In this document: piece by piece, positions 8,361-16,677 of the stretch | Layout: each line of letters starts with the position of its first letter | How positions within the stretch are numbered: position 1 is the first letter of the stretch | Assembly: GCA_937876985.1 (NCBI GenBank) | Contig: CALEFT010000031.1 | Span: 4,035-68,034, forward strand | Source of the DNA: an uncultured Clostridia bacterium | Lineage (GTDB): Bacteria > Bacillota > Clostridia > Saccharofermentanales > Saccharofermentanaceae | Reading direction: 5' to 3' | DNA: 64,000 bases | Translations under genes and position numbers: made by a program | The notes under the pieces: generated by a model | The model's input: only the letters and a program-made list of their open reading frames with translations | What the model was told of the DNA's origin: nothing | Database searches by the model: none

Positions 8361-9350
8361 ATGACAAAGAAAATAATTGTTTCAGGCTCTAGACCAACAG
8401 GTAATATTCACCTAGGAAATTATTTTGGTGCTATTGCTAATTGGGTAAATCTTCAGGAGGAGTATGACTGTAATTTCTTTATTGCAGACTGGCATGCTCT
8501 TACAACTGGATATGCTGAAACAGAGGTTCTTCGTAAGAATACTTTAGGACTTGCTGCGGATTATATTGCTTCTGGACTTGATCCAAAGAAGTGCGTTATT
8601 TTCCAGCAGTCAGCGGTTAAGGAGCATGCAGAATTGTTCTTGCTTCTTGCTATGAATACTCCACTTTCTTGGCTTGAGCGTTGTCCAACATATAAGGACA
8701 TGATTGCTAATATGAAGGAGAAGGATATCACAACATATGGCTTCCTTGGCTATCCTGCACTTATGGCAGCAGATATTCTTCTATATAAGTCTGACTTGGT
8801 ACCAGTTGGTGAGGACCAGACTCCACATCTTGAGCTTGCTAGAGAGATGTGCAGAAGATTTAACTTCATCTATGGTAAGCAGGTATTTACTGAGCCAGAG
8901 CCAATTTTCACAAAGGCGAAGGTTCTTCCAGGTACAGATGGTCGTAAGATGAGTAAGAGTTACGGTAATACAATTGCGCTTTCTGATACACCAGATGAGG
9001 TTAATAAGAAGGTACGAGGAATGATTACAGATACTTCAAGAATTCGTAAGGACGACCCTGGTCACCCAGATGTTTGTTCTGTATATGCATTCCACAAGGT
9101 ATTCTCCGAGGATAAGGTTGAGTCTATTTGTGAGCAGTGCAAGAAGGGCGAGATTGGCTGCGTAGCTTGTAAGAAGATGCTTGCAGAAAGAATCGCAGAA
9201 TTCCATACACCAATCTACGAAAAGCGTACAGATCTTCTCACACACGAAGATACACTTATTGATATTCTTAACGATGGTTCTAATAGAGCACGCCTTAAGG
9301 CACAGGCTACTATGCAGGAAGTAAGAGAAGCTGTAAGAATCGGATTCTAA
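8361..9350 (+). CDS. trpS: Tryptophanyl-tRNA synthetase
   Basis: Charges tRNA-Trp. The 329-residue length is normal. The class I signatures are present: PTGNIHLGNY near residue 12 (HIGH equivalent) and GRKMSKSYGN near residue 195. GGAGGG ends four bases before the ATG. No T-box leader is visible between it and the protease gene, so it is probably co-transcribed from upstream. Confidence 0.96.
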   Translation: MTKKIIVSGSRPTGNIHLGNYFGAIANWVNLQEEYDCNFFIADWHALTTGYAETEVLRKNTLGLAADYIASGLDPKKCVIFQQSAVKEHAELFLLLAMNTPLSWLERCPTYKDMIANMKEKDITTYGFLGYPALMAADILLYKSDLVPVGEDQTPHLELAREMCRRFNFIYGKQVFTEPEPIFTKAKVLPGTDGRKMSKSYGNTIALSDTPDEVNKKVRGMITDTSRIRKDDPGHPDVCSVYAFHKVFSEDKVESICEQCKKGEIGCVACKKMLAERIAEFHTPIYEKRTDLLTHEDTLIDILNDGSNRARLKAQATMQEVREAVRIGF

Positions 9351-9401
9351 GAAGCTGATTACAATTAAGATAAGATAGAATACAAATAGGAGAGCAAATC
9401 G

Positions 9402-10187
9402 ATGGCCGGAAATGATATGGAAATGGTAAAAACAATTCCAGAACTCAAAATCAAGAATTTTGAAGGCCCGCTTGATTTGCTTTTTCATTTGATTGAGAAG
9501 AATGATATAGACATTTACGACATTCCAATTTCTAGTATTACTGAGCAGTATTTGGCTTTCCTTGAAGATATGAAGTCTCTTGATATGGAGGTAGCTTCAG
9601 AGTTTCTTGTAATGGCTGCAACACTAGTACATATTAAGTCTAGGATGATGCTTCCAGATAGAAGGCTCGATTCTACTGAGGAGGGAGAAGATCCAAGAGA
9701 AGAATTGGTTATCAGCCTTCTTAGATATAAGAGATGTAAGCTGCTTGCTACTCAGATTAAGGAGAGACACGCATCCTATAAGAATTGCTTCTACAGATTG
9801 CCATCTACTGCAAAGTCTTTGGGAATTGAAATTGTAAGTCCTCCGCAAGAGTTCGAGAAAGAATTGTTCGATAAGAGTGTAGAAGAGGTTTGTCAAAGAA
9901 ACTCAGTTCGTTTTACAGACATTTCTACGAAAATTACGCACATCCTAAGACGCGATAAGATGAGCGTTAAAGAGCGAATGACTAAGGTGTGGAATAAGAT
10001 TACAAGTAAGGGCAAGATGTTCTTCCATGAGCTTTTCGAGAGGGACAAGAACAAAGAAGAGCCAGAGAAGATAGACAAGATAGTAAGCTTCTTGGCGGTG
10101 CTAGAGTTACTTAGATCAAACAAGATTAATGCAGAGCAGAAGAAGCCATTCGATGTGATTATGCTTGAAGAGAAGCGAGGAGAATAA
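9402..10187 (+). CDS. scpA: Segregation and condensation protein A (kleisin)
   Basis: The kleisin subunit of the SMC-ScpA-ScpB condensin that helps segregate the chromosome. The N-terminal signature FEGPLDLLFHLIEKNDIDIYDI-type segment (residues about 20-40) and the region ending in a C-terminal winged helix are typical. At 261 residues it is of normal size. AGGAGAG precedes the ATG by seven bases. scpB begins two bases after its stop, as in most Firmicutes. The word GCTTTTCGAG discussed in the findings lies inside the gene at 10031-10040. Confidence 0.93.
   Translation: MAGNDMEMVKTIPELKIKNFEGPLDLLFHLIEKNDIDIYDIPISSITEQYLAFLEDMKSLDMEVASEFLVMAATLVHIKSRMMLPDRRLDSTEEGEDPREELVISLLRYKRCKLLATQIKERHASYKNCFYRLPSTAKSLGIEIVSPPQEFEKELFDKSVEEVCQRNSVRFTDISTKITHILRRDKMSVKERMTKVWNKITSKGKMFFHELFERDKNKEEPEKIDKIVSFLAVLELLRSNKINAEQKKPFDVIMLEEKRGE
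10031..10040 (+). repeat. GCTTTTCGAG word, reference copy of a set of 16
   Basis: The nine-base core CTTTTCGAG is found on the plus strand at 10032, 18171, 23393, 26701, 31277, 36736, 43868, 50034, 56044 and 60321, and on the minus strand (CTCGAAAAG) at 20042, 31334, 38391, 60026, 62500 and 63657. Ten of these have the leading G. Five are between genes (18171, 20042, 43868, 50034, 63657). Confidence 0.8.
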
Positions 10188-10188
10188 G

Positions 10189-10938
10189 ATGGACGAGATA
10201 TTAGAGGGTTTTACACAAGAGTCGATAGAGGACCTTGGTGCGCCTAAGACGGTTAAGAGTAAGAAGAATAGTGCGAATGAGGAGTATGTGGACGATTTTG
10301 AACTTCCGATTCAGTCTTTGTCTGCTGCGCTCGAGGCGATTTTGTTCGTGAATGGAGATTCTGTCTCGATAGATAAGCTCGAAGAAATTACTGGAATTTC
10401 CAAGGTCGAGATCGAAAAGGCTATGAGCAAGCTCATCGATAGCTACGAGAATAACCCATGGGGTGGACTTCTTATTCGCAAGGTGGACGATTCATATATT
10501 ATGTGTACGAAGCCTGGTATGCATAAAGTAATTGAGAGAATGTTTACTCCGAAGATGCGTCCACCATTAAGCCAAGCATCGTATGAGACACTAGCTGTAA
10601 TTGCATATAATCAGCCAGTTACCAGAGCGCAGGTAGAGGCGGTTAGAGGCGTGTCTTCAGACTCTATTATTTCTAGACTTCTTGATAGAGGATGGATTAA
10701 GGAGGCTGGAACACTAGATGCTCCAGGAAGACCAACGTTATTTGCTACAAGTGAGCAGTTTTTGCTTGAGTTTGGTATTTCTTCTATTGATGAATTGCCA
10801 TCAATGGAGCTTATGAGTTATAAGTCAATTCGTGATTTGGAAAGCACCCTTAAGGATGCAGTCGGTGGAGAAAATCCAAATCAAATCTCGATTGATACTC
10901 TTATGTCTACAAACTCAGAGGACGAGAACGAAGAATAA
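10189..10938 (+). CDS. scpB: Segregation and condensation protein B
   Basis: Partner of ScpA in the SMC condensin complex. A 249-residue protein with an acidic N-terminal extension of about 40 residues, then two winged helices; the conserved core PLSQASYETLAVIAYNQPVTRA with the following VRGV is clear (residues about 126-155). The ATG at 10189 follows AGGAGA inside the end of scpA; an earlier in-frame ATG at 10165 would overlap scpA and has no ribosome binding site. The N-terminal extension before the first winged helix is longer than in Bacillus ScpB. Confidence 0.93.
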   Translation: MDEILEGFTQESIEDLGAPKTVKSKKNSANEEYVDDFELPIQSLSAALEAILFVNGDSVSIDKLEEITGISKVEIEKAMSKLIDSYENNPWGGLLIRKVDDSYIMCTKPGMHKVIERMFTPKMRPPLSQASYETLAVIAYNQPVTRAQVEAVRGVSSDSIISRLLDRGWIKEAGTLDAPGRPTLFATSEQFLLEFGISSIDELPSMELMSYKSIRDLESTLKDAVGGENPNQISIDTLMSTNSEDENEE

Positions 10939-10952
10939 CCGAGGAGTAAAGA

Positions 10953-11879
10953 ATGCCAGGAATAATTGATTCAATATCTAAGAATATAGATAGCATGAGT
11001 AAGGGCCATAAGGCAATTGCTAATTATTTGCTAGAAAACTACGACAAGGCCGCATATATGACTGCTGCAAAGCTCGGAGAAGCATGTCAGGTGTCAGAAT
11101 CTACTGTCGTTCGATTTACTATGGAGCTTGGCTTCGAAGGCTATCCGCACTTTCAGAAAAGCCTCAAGGAAGAACTTAAGTCGAAGCTTACGTCTGTACA
11201 AAGGCTCAATTCCACAGAGCGTTTTGCCGATGATGCAAGTGCAATTCGAGACATAATGCAGGCAGACATCGAAAACCTCAAAAGCACGCTTAACGAGGTT
11301 AGCGAAGAGGCTTTCGATGAGGCAGTAAATTCAATATTAGGTGCGCGTAAGATTTATCTTATGGGACTTCGTTCGTCTGCGCCACTTTCATCTTTTATGC
11401 ATTTTTACATGACCTTGCTATTCGACGATGTGGTGCATATTTATAGTAATAGTGCAAACGAGGTTTTTGAGCAAATCTTGCCAATTACTGATAAGGATGT
11501 AATGATTGGAATTTCTTTCCCAAGATATTCACAGCGAACAATTAATTCGATGGCATATGCCAAATCTAAGGGAGCGAAGGTAATCGTGATAACTGATAAG
11601 GACAATACTGCGCTTACTTTGAATGCTGATATTAAGCTTTTCGCGAAGTCTTCGATGGCGTCCTTTGTTGACTCACTTACGGCTCCGCTTTCTCTTATAA
11701 ACGCGCTTCTGGTTACGCTTGGAATGCACCGTAAGGATCATATCAAGTCTTCGTTTGAAGCATTAGAACAGCTATGGTCTCAGTTCAGCGTATATGAGGG
11801 CGGCAAGGATAGATTAGACGAACAGGAATCTGATATCATAATAGAAAACGACAAGGAGGTCGAGACAAATGAAGGATAA
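10953..11879 (+). CDS. RpiR/MurR-family transcription regulator (HTH plus SIS domain)
   Basis: A 308-residue regulator with an N-terminal RpiR-type helix-turn-helix (CQVSESTVVRFTMELGFEGY, about residues 47-66) and a SIS sugar-phosphate isomerase-type domain (about residues 130-260) that normally binds a phosphosugar. Members control sugar or amino-sugar use. No sugar genes lie next to it, so the target is not visible; the operon holds scpAB, hutP-type and cmk genes. GAGGAG lies six bases before the ATG. Its 3' end overlaps the next gene by 11 bases. Confidence 0.88.
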   Translation: MPGIIDSISKNIDSMSKGHKAIANYLLENYDKAAYMTAAKLGEACQVSESTVVRFTMELGFEGYPHFQKSLKEELKSKLTSVQRLNSTERFADDASAIRDIMQADIENLKSTLNEVSEEAFDEAVNSILGARKIYLMGLRSSAPLSSFMHFYMTLLFDDVVHIYSNSANEVFEQILPITDKDVMIGISFPRYSQRTINSMAYAKSKGAKVIVITDKDNTALTLNADIKLFAKSSMASFVDSLTAPLSLINALLVTLGMHRKDHIKSSFEALEQLWSQFSVYEGGKDRLDEQESDIIIENDKEVETNEG

Positions 11880-12297
11880 TGCGATGATTATTCCAGATAG
11901 TAAGCTTACTTCTTCAGCTGTTATTCGCTTGGCACTTACGGATACGATGGCCCAGGAGTCAGAACTTAAGGCTAAGCTAGCTCAAGAGGGAATTAAAGCG
12001 ACTGCAATCAACTTTGGAGGAGAATTTGTCACTTCTGTCTCGAAAATCATCGAGCGTACAATAAATGCGGCTGAGCGTGAGGGCATTATCTCGAATTCTC
12101 ATAATGACGAGGGTGCAGTTGCTGGTGCTTGTCGCGAGGCGGTTTCTCAAATAGCACAGAAGGCAATAGGTCTTAATATTGGTGGCAAGATTGCAATTGC
12201 TCGCTATGGAAATCACTTGAGCGTTTGTCTATATTTTGGTATTGGTCTACTTAACTTGAATGAAATAGCTATTGGTCTAGGCCATAGAGCTATCTAA
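11869..12297 (+). CDS. HutP-family RNA-binding regulator homologue
   Basis: A 142-residue protein of the Clostridial HutP family, recognised by the central GGEFV, EGAVAGACREAVSQI and terminal GLGHRAI blocks. Bacillus HutP is a histidine- and Mg-dependent antiterminator of the histidine-use operon. No hut genes are here, so the role is open: it may bind another RNA in response to an amino acid. AAGGAGG lies 9 to 10 bases before the ATG, and the start overlaps the regulator gene upstream, so the two are translationally coupled. Family call is fairly sure from memory of Clostridial homologues; function is not. Confidence 0.75.
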   Translation: MKDNAMIIPDSKLTSSAVIRLALTDTMAQESELKAKLAQEGIKATAINFGGEFVTSVSKIIERTINAAEREGIISNSHNDEGAVAGACREAVSQIAQKAIGLNIGGKIAIARYGNHLSVCLYFGIGLLNLNEIAIGLGHRAI

Positions 12298-12326
12298 TAT
12301 AATACTTAGGATTTGGAGGAATTAAT

Positions 12327-12995
12327 ATGTCACAGATTTATCAGATTGCAATTGATGGTCCAGCTGGTTCTGGTAAGAGTACTCTTGCTAAGGGTGTAGC
12401 TAAGAAATTAGGCATTATGTACCTTGATACTGGAGCAATGTATAGAACTTGTGCGGTTGCTGCAATTAAGGCTGGTGTTGATCCTAAGGATAATGACAGC
12501 GTTTCTAAGTTAATCGAGTCAATGAAGCTAGAAGTAAAGTTCATCGATGGAGTACAGCACATGATTCTTAACGGAGAGGATGTTACAGCTATTCTTAGAA
12601 CTCCAGATGTTTCAAAGGCTGCCTCTGATATTTCTGCACTTCCAGTAGTTAGAACTTCTATGGTTAATATGCAAAGAGATATTGCTAAGTCGGAGACTTT
12701 TGTTCTCGATGGTAGAGATATTGGTTCAAATGTTCTTCCAGATGCTAAATATAAGTTCTTTGTTACAGCTTCAGCAGAGGTAAGAGCTCAAAGAAGACTA
12801 CTAGAGGATAAGGAGAAGGGAAATTCTACACAAACCTTCGAGGAGGTTCTTGCAGATATTAAGTATCGTGATTTGCAGGATTCTACTAGAGAATTTGCTC
12901 CACTTATTCAGACAGAAGATGCTATCTTGATTGATACATCAAATATCACTATTGAGCAAACACTTGAAGCACTTCTTAGTAAGGTAAACGAGTGA
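12327..12995 (+). CDS. cmk: Cytidylate kinase
   Basis: Phosphorylates CMP and dCMP to the diphosphates. The 222-residue protein starts with the P-loop GPAGSGKSTLAKG (residues about 9-21), has YLDTGAMYR, the CMP-binding insert, DGRDIGSNVLPDA and the lid region RDLQDSTRE. GGAGG precedes the ATG by eight bases. It directly precedes ispH-S1 with the ends touching, the usual order in Clostridia. Confidence 0.95.
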   Translation: MSQIYQIAIDGPAGSGKSTLAKGVAKKLGIMYLDTGAMYRTCAVAAIKAGVDPKDNDSVSKLIESMKLEVKFIDGVQHMILNGEDVTAILRTPDVSKAASDISALPVVRTSMVNMQRDIAKSETFVLDGRDIGSNVLPDAKYKFFVTASAEVRAQRRLLEDKEKGNSTQTFEEVLADIKYRDLQDSTREFAPLIQTEDAILIDTSNITIEQTLEALLSKVNE

Positions 12996-13009
12996 TAAGA
13001 GGCGAAGCT

Positions 13010-15052
13010 ATGGAAATAAAGCTAGCAAAGTTTTCTGGTTTTTGTTTTGGTGTAAAAAACGCAGTCGATACAGCATATAGAATACTTGAGGAATATAAGA
13101 ATAAAGATATTCCCTTGTATATGCTTGGTGAGCTTACACATAATGATATAGTTGTATCCGATTTGCTAGCAAAAGGATTTAAGTTAATAAATAAGCCAGA
13201 AGAAGCAACTGAGAATAGTCTCGTGCTTCTTCGTGCTCATGGAGTTACGACGGATGTATATGATGTTTTATCTAGAAAGAATTGCAAAGTAATTGATTGC
13301 ACATGTCCTTTTGTTAGTAAAATTCATAAAATAGTAGAGAAGGCAACAAAGGAAGGTAAAAATATTATCGTCACAGGAACTAAGGGGCATCCAGAGGTAG
13401 TTGGCATTTGTAGCAGAGCTCCAGAAGATAAAGTTTATGTGATTTCAAATGTTGATGAAATAGATAATATACCATTTGATATTGCTAATTCTATATTGGT
13501 ATCTCAAACAACATTTTCGACTGAAGAATATAAGAAAATTTGTGAAAATGTAAAAAAATATTTGAATAATGATACTGTGTTTGATACAATATGCAATACG
13601 ACTGAAAGTAGGCAAAATGAAGCAGTCAGGTTAGCGCGTGATTCAGATGCAATGATTGTTATCGGATCTAAGCATAGTTCTAATACTCGTAAGCTTTATG
13701 ATATCTGCAAGAGTCGATTAGCGAAGACGTACCTTGTTTCTAATTCTCAAGACATTGAGGCCCTAGTTAATAATAAAGAGTTTGTCGGGGTTTCAAGAAT
13801 TGGTATTACTGCAGGTGCATCTACGCCGGAATGTATTATTTTGGAGGTTGTCGGTAAGATGGAAGAGAACGACATTAATTTTGGTGACTATATCGATAGT
13901 ATTCCTCAGCTAAGAAAAGGAACTATCGTGAAGGGAGTAGTAACTTCGGCAGACGCTGATTATGTTTACGTTGACGTTCGCGATAAGTCTGAAGGCAAGA
14001 TTCCTGTTAAAGAGCTAGAGAAGGACCCAGAGTTCGATATTGCTAAGGCTGTAGAAGAGAGAATGGAAGTTACTGTTGCAGTTAAGAGCATTAGAAATTC
14101 TGATATGGGTAAGGAAATTCTCCTATCCAAGGGTCAGGTTGATATGGAGCAGCACAAGGCTGCACTTGAAGAGGCTTATAATTCTAAGACTCCAGTTTCT
14201 ATTAAGATTATCTCAGTTGTTAAGGATGGCGTAATTGGTTCATTCATGGGAACAATTGATGTATATGTTCACCGTTCACAGCTTAAGCTTGCTAAGGTTG
14301 AGGCTGAGCAGCTCAATAGCTTCAAGGGTGAAGTGATTGATGTAATCATCACTAAGTTTGAGACAGATCCTAGAAACAGACTCAGAGTATCTGGTTCACA
14401 CCGTCAGATTCTTGCTACAGAGCGTAAGGCTAAGGAGCAGGCAATCTGGGATAGCATTGAGGAAGGCAAGATGTACAAGGGTATCGTTAGATCTACTCCT
14501 GACTTCGGTGCATTCGTTGATATCGGTGGTGTAGACGGACTTGTTCACAACACAGAGTTATCCTGGAACAGAATCAGAAAGTCTTCTGATGTTGTATCTA
14601 TCGGTGATGAGATTGACGTTTATGTAATCAGCTTCGATCCAGCTACAAAGAAGATTCAGCTCGGATACAAGAAGATTGAGGATGATCCTTATTATCAGAT
14701 CGAAGAGAGAATCCCAGTTGGTTCTATCGTTAAGGGTAAGGTAGTAAGAATCAAGGACTTCGGCGCATTCATTCAGCTCGAGCCAAACCTTGACGCACTT
14801 TGCCATGTATCTCAGATTTCTACAGAGAGACTTAAGACTCCTAGAGATGTTCTTTCTGAGGGCATGATGGTTGAGGCTAAGGTTATTGAGATTAAGAAGG
14901 ACGATCGTCGCATCTCCGTTTCCATTAAGGAAGTTAATCCAATTAACCCAGAGAAGACAGATGACGAAGACGTTTATGCTATCTCTGATGTAGAAGAAGT
15001 TGCAGAGGTTGAAGCTGAGGCAGAGGCACCAGCAGAGACAACAGAAGAATAA
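13010..15052 (+). CDS. ispH: 4-hydroxy-3-methylbut-2-enyl diphosphate reductase fused to ribosomal-S1-type domains (IspH-RpsA)
   Basis: Residues 1 to about 283 are IspH, the last enzyme of the MEP isoprenoid pathway, with its three [4Fe-4S] cysteines at C12 (FCFGVK), C99 (TCPFV) and C195 (TICNTTES). Residues about 300-640 hold four S1 RNA-binding repeats; the third and fourth (DFGAFVDIGG, DFGAFIQLE) are most typical. The tail is Glu/Ala-rich. This fusion is known in Clostridia. The ATG at 13010 is preferred over a GTG at 12992 that overlaps the cmk stop; neither has a strong ribosome binding site. An in-frame ATG at 13859 with GGAGG at 13843-13847 sits exactly at the domain junction, and the S1 half uses highly biased AAG/GAG codons unlike the IspH half, so S1 may also be made alone. 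Confidence 0.92.
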   Translation: MEIKLAKFSGFCFGVKNAVDTAYRILEEYKNKDIPLYMLGELTHNDIVVSDLLAKGFKLINKPEEATENSLVLLRAHGVTTDVYDVLSRKNCKVIDCTCPFVSKIHKIVEKATKEGKNIIVTGTKGHPEVVGICSRAPEDKVYVISNVDEIDNIPFDIANSILVSQTTFSTEEYKKICENVKKYLNNDTVFDTICNTTESRQNEAVRLARDSDAMIVIGSKHSSNTRKLYDICKSRLAKTYLVSNSQDIEALVNNKEFVGVSRIGITAGASTPECIILEVVGKMEENDINFGDYIDSIPQLRKGTIVKGVVTSADADYVYVDVRDKSEGKIPVKELEKDPEFDIAKAVEERMEVTVAVKSIRNSDMGKEILLSKGQVDMEQHKAALEEAYNSKTPVSIKIISVVKDGVIGSFMGTIDVYVHRSQLKLAKVEAEQLNSFKGEVIDVIITKFETDPRNRLRVSGSHRQILATERKAKEQAIWDSIEEGKMYKGIVRSTPDFGAFVDIGGVDGLVHNTELSWNRIRKSSDVVSIGDEIDVYVISFDPATKKIQLGYKKIEDDPYYQIEERIPVGSIVKGKVVRIKDFGAFIQLEPNLDALCHVSQISTERLKTPRDVLSEGMMVEAKVIEIKKDDRRISVSIKEVNPINPEKTDDEDVYAISDVEEVAEVEAEAEAPAETTEE

Positions 15053-15083
15053 TTCTTCTACAATTTATAATCATTAATAATCA

Positions 15084-15117
15084 ATATCCCAAGATTTTGG
15101 TCTTGGGATATTTTTTG
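15084..15117 (+). terminator. Strong intrinsic terminator after ispH-S1
   Basis: ATATCCCAAGA and TCTTGGGATAT form a perfect stem of about ten pairs with a short loop, followed by seven T. It ends the scpA-to-ispH transcription block. Confidence 0.92.
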
Positions 15118-15251
15118 TCTTATTGTTTCTTGACTCATTCACGTTATTTTCACAAAAATCATCGTAAAATGAGGCAAATGCATCCGATTTGTTTCTTTTA
15201 CGTGGCAAAAATGGGAGAAAACAGCAGATTTCATTCAAATATTGAATTACC

Positions 15252-15261
15252 GTGGTATAAT
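15252..15261 (+). promoter_or_regulatory. Extended -10 promoter for the NlpC/P60 gene
   Basis: GTGGTATAAT gives a perfect TATAAT at 15256-15261 with an extended TGG. No convincing -35 is seen. The predicted transcript start coincides with the first ATG (15268), so the message may be leaderless or use a later ATG. Confidence 0.6.
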
Positions 15262-15267
15262 CTTGGC

Positions 15268-16569
15268 ATGGAAAAGATTATGGAAAAAATTATCAATTTT
15301 ATTAATTCGGAGTATTCAGGTCGAATGCTTGCTAAGTTTTGCGCAATTTTAATGACATGTGCAATCGTTATGACCTCAGTATTCCCAGAGCCCGCAGGGG
15401 CTGATGAAGATGTTCTCTTACATCTTCAGTCTAACCCATTAACTTCGGATGTAATTGTAAATGATGCTGATTTCATAAGCGATCCAAATCTTGTTGATGC
15501 GCAAGTTGCTGCTGTTAGCAGTGGCGTAAGTCCAGAAGACTACTCTCATGACCAAAGCTCTGAGAGTAACCTAGCATCAAATACCTTTACTATTACATCT
15601 CAAACAACAGACTCTGGCGTACCAATCGAAATTATTGATGTTGAAGAATTTACTCCTGATGGAGCTGATTATTGGGTATCTTGCACTGAAGCTAATGTAA
15701 GAAGTCTTCCAAATGTCGATTCTGAAATTGTTGGACATATTTACTATGCTGACCAGGTGAGAAGATTAACTTATGGACAGTCTTGGTCCTTCGTTAGATT
15801 AGAGGATGGAACAGAGGGCTATTGTCTTAATTCCTTCCTCTCAAGTGAAGAAATTGTTCCACCTACAGCAACTCCAACTCCGACAAGCACACCTCGTGCT
15901 ACTGCAACTCCTGTTCCTGCCGCAAACAATGCTCCAGCAGAAACTACAACACCTACACAGAATAATGTTCAATATGAAGAAACATCATATTCAGCTCGTG
16001 TATATGCATCTTGTTCGCTCAATTTAAGAAGCGGTCCAGATACTTCCTATTCCTTGGTTCGAGTTCTTAATGCAGGCGATGAGATTGATGTTGTTGCACA
16101 GACATCTAATGGCTGGTACAGAACTGTAAATGGAAATTATGTAAAAGCATCTCTATGTACAGATACGCCACCAGCTCCTCCAGCAGATAATGGTGGTTCG
16201 GGTGATGCTACAAACGACTTTAGTAGCTATTGTCTAAGCTTTGTTGGTTGTCCATATGTCTATGCAGGTATGAGTCCTAGTGGCTTCGATTGCTCCGGCT
16301 TCGTATCGTATGTATTTGCAAATTACTATGGAATCTCATTGCCACATAGTGCAGATAGTATCTCAGATTATGGTTATGCTGTTTCTGCTGACGAGGTTCA
16401 AGTAGGTGATATTATATGTAACGACCATAACTACGACGGATATATGGATCACGTAAGCGTCTATATTGGAGATAATACAGTAGTCCATGCATCTACATCT
16501 ACCACAGGCGTTATTACAAGTACTTTCTCTAACTTAAATAACGTAGCTACAATTCGTAGAATTCTCTAA
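15268..16569 (+). CDS. Secreted NlpC/P60 cell-wall endopeptidase with two SH3 domains
   Basis: A secreted peptidoglycan hydrolase, probably cutting the stem peptide. A hydrophobic signal segment (FCAILMTCAIVMTSVF) ends near an AGA-type cleavage site. Two bacterial SH3 domains follow (WVSCTEANVRSLPN and YASCSLNLRSGPD), separated by a Pro/Thr/Ala-rich linker of about 35 residues. The C-terminal NlpC/P60 domain has the catalytic Cys in GFDCSGFV and His in DHVSVYIG. Start choice is uncertain: 15268, 15280 and 15325 are all ATG in frame; the -10 at 15256-15261 rules out the upstream frame. It stands alone between two terminators. Confidence 0.88.
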   Translation: MEKIMEKIINFINSEYSGRMLAKFCAILMTCAIVMTSVFPEPAGADEDVLLHLQSNPLTSDVIVNDADFISDPNLVDAQVAAVSSGVSPEDYSHDQSSESNLASNTFTITSQTTDSGVPIEIIDVEEFTPDGADYWVSCTEANVRSLPNVDSEIVGHIYYADQVRRLTYGQSWSFVRLEDGTEGYCLNSFLSSEEIVPPTATPTPTSTPRATATPVPAANNAPAETTTPTQNNVQYEETSYSARVYASCSLNLRSGPDTSYSLVRVLNAGDEIDVVAQTSNGWYRTVNGNYVKASLCTDTPPAPPADNGGSGDATNDFSSYCLSFVGCPYVYAGMSPSGFDCSGFVSYVFANYYGISLPHSADSISDYGYAVSADEVQVGDIICNDHNYDGYMDHVSVYIGDNTVVHASTSTTGVITSTFSNLNNVATIRRIL

Positions 16570-16575
16570 CAAAAT

Positions 16576-16606
16576 AAGGCTTGTTCCAATAAGGAGCAGG
16601 CCTTTT
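16576..16606 (+). terminator. Intrinsic terminator after the NlpC/P60 gene
   Basis: AAGGCTTGTTCC and GGAGCAGGCCTT form a 12-pair stem with two G-U pairs and a short loop, followed by TTTTCTAAAA. Confidence 0.8.
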
Positions 16607-16634
16607 CTAAAAGCATAAAAAATTCAACAAGTCT

Positions 16635-16645
16635 TGTGATATACT
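16635..16645 (+). promoter_or_regulatory. Extended -10 promoter for the dipeptidase gene
   Basis: TGTGATATACT at 16635-16645 is one of several TGTGATA-type extended -10 elements in this window. No clear -35 was found. The transcript would start about 25 bases before the ATG. Confidence 0.45.
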
Positions 16646-16677
16646 AGGTAAGATATTGTAAAACTATGGAGGTATAC

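Noticed and set aside
13843..13861. Splitting ispH and the S1 part into two separate genes
   Set aside because: The frame is continuous and the fusion is typical of Clostridia; the internal start is reported as a possible extra product only.
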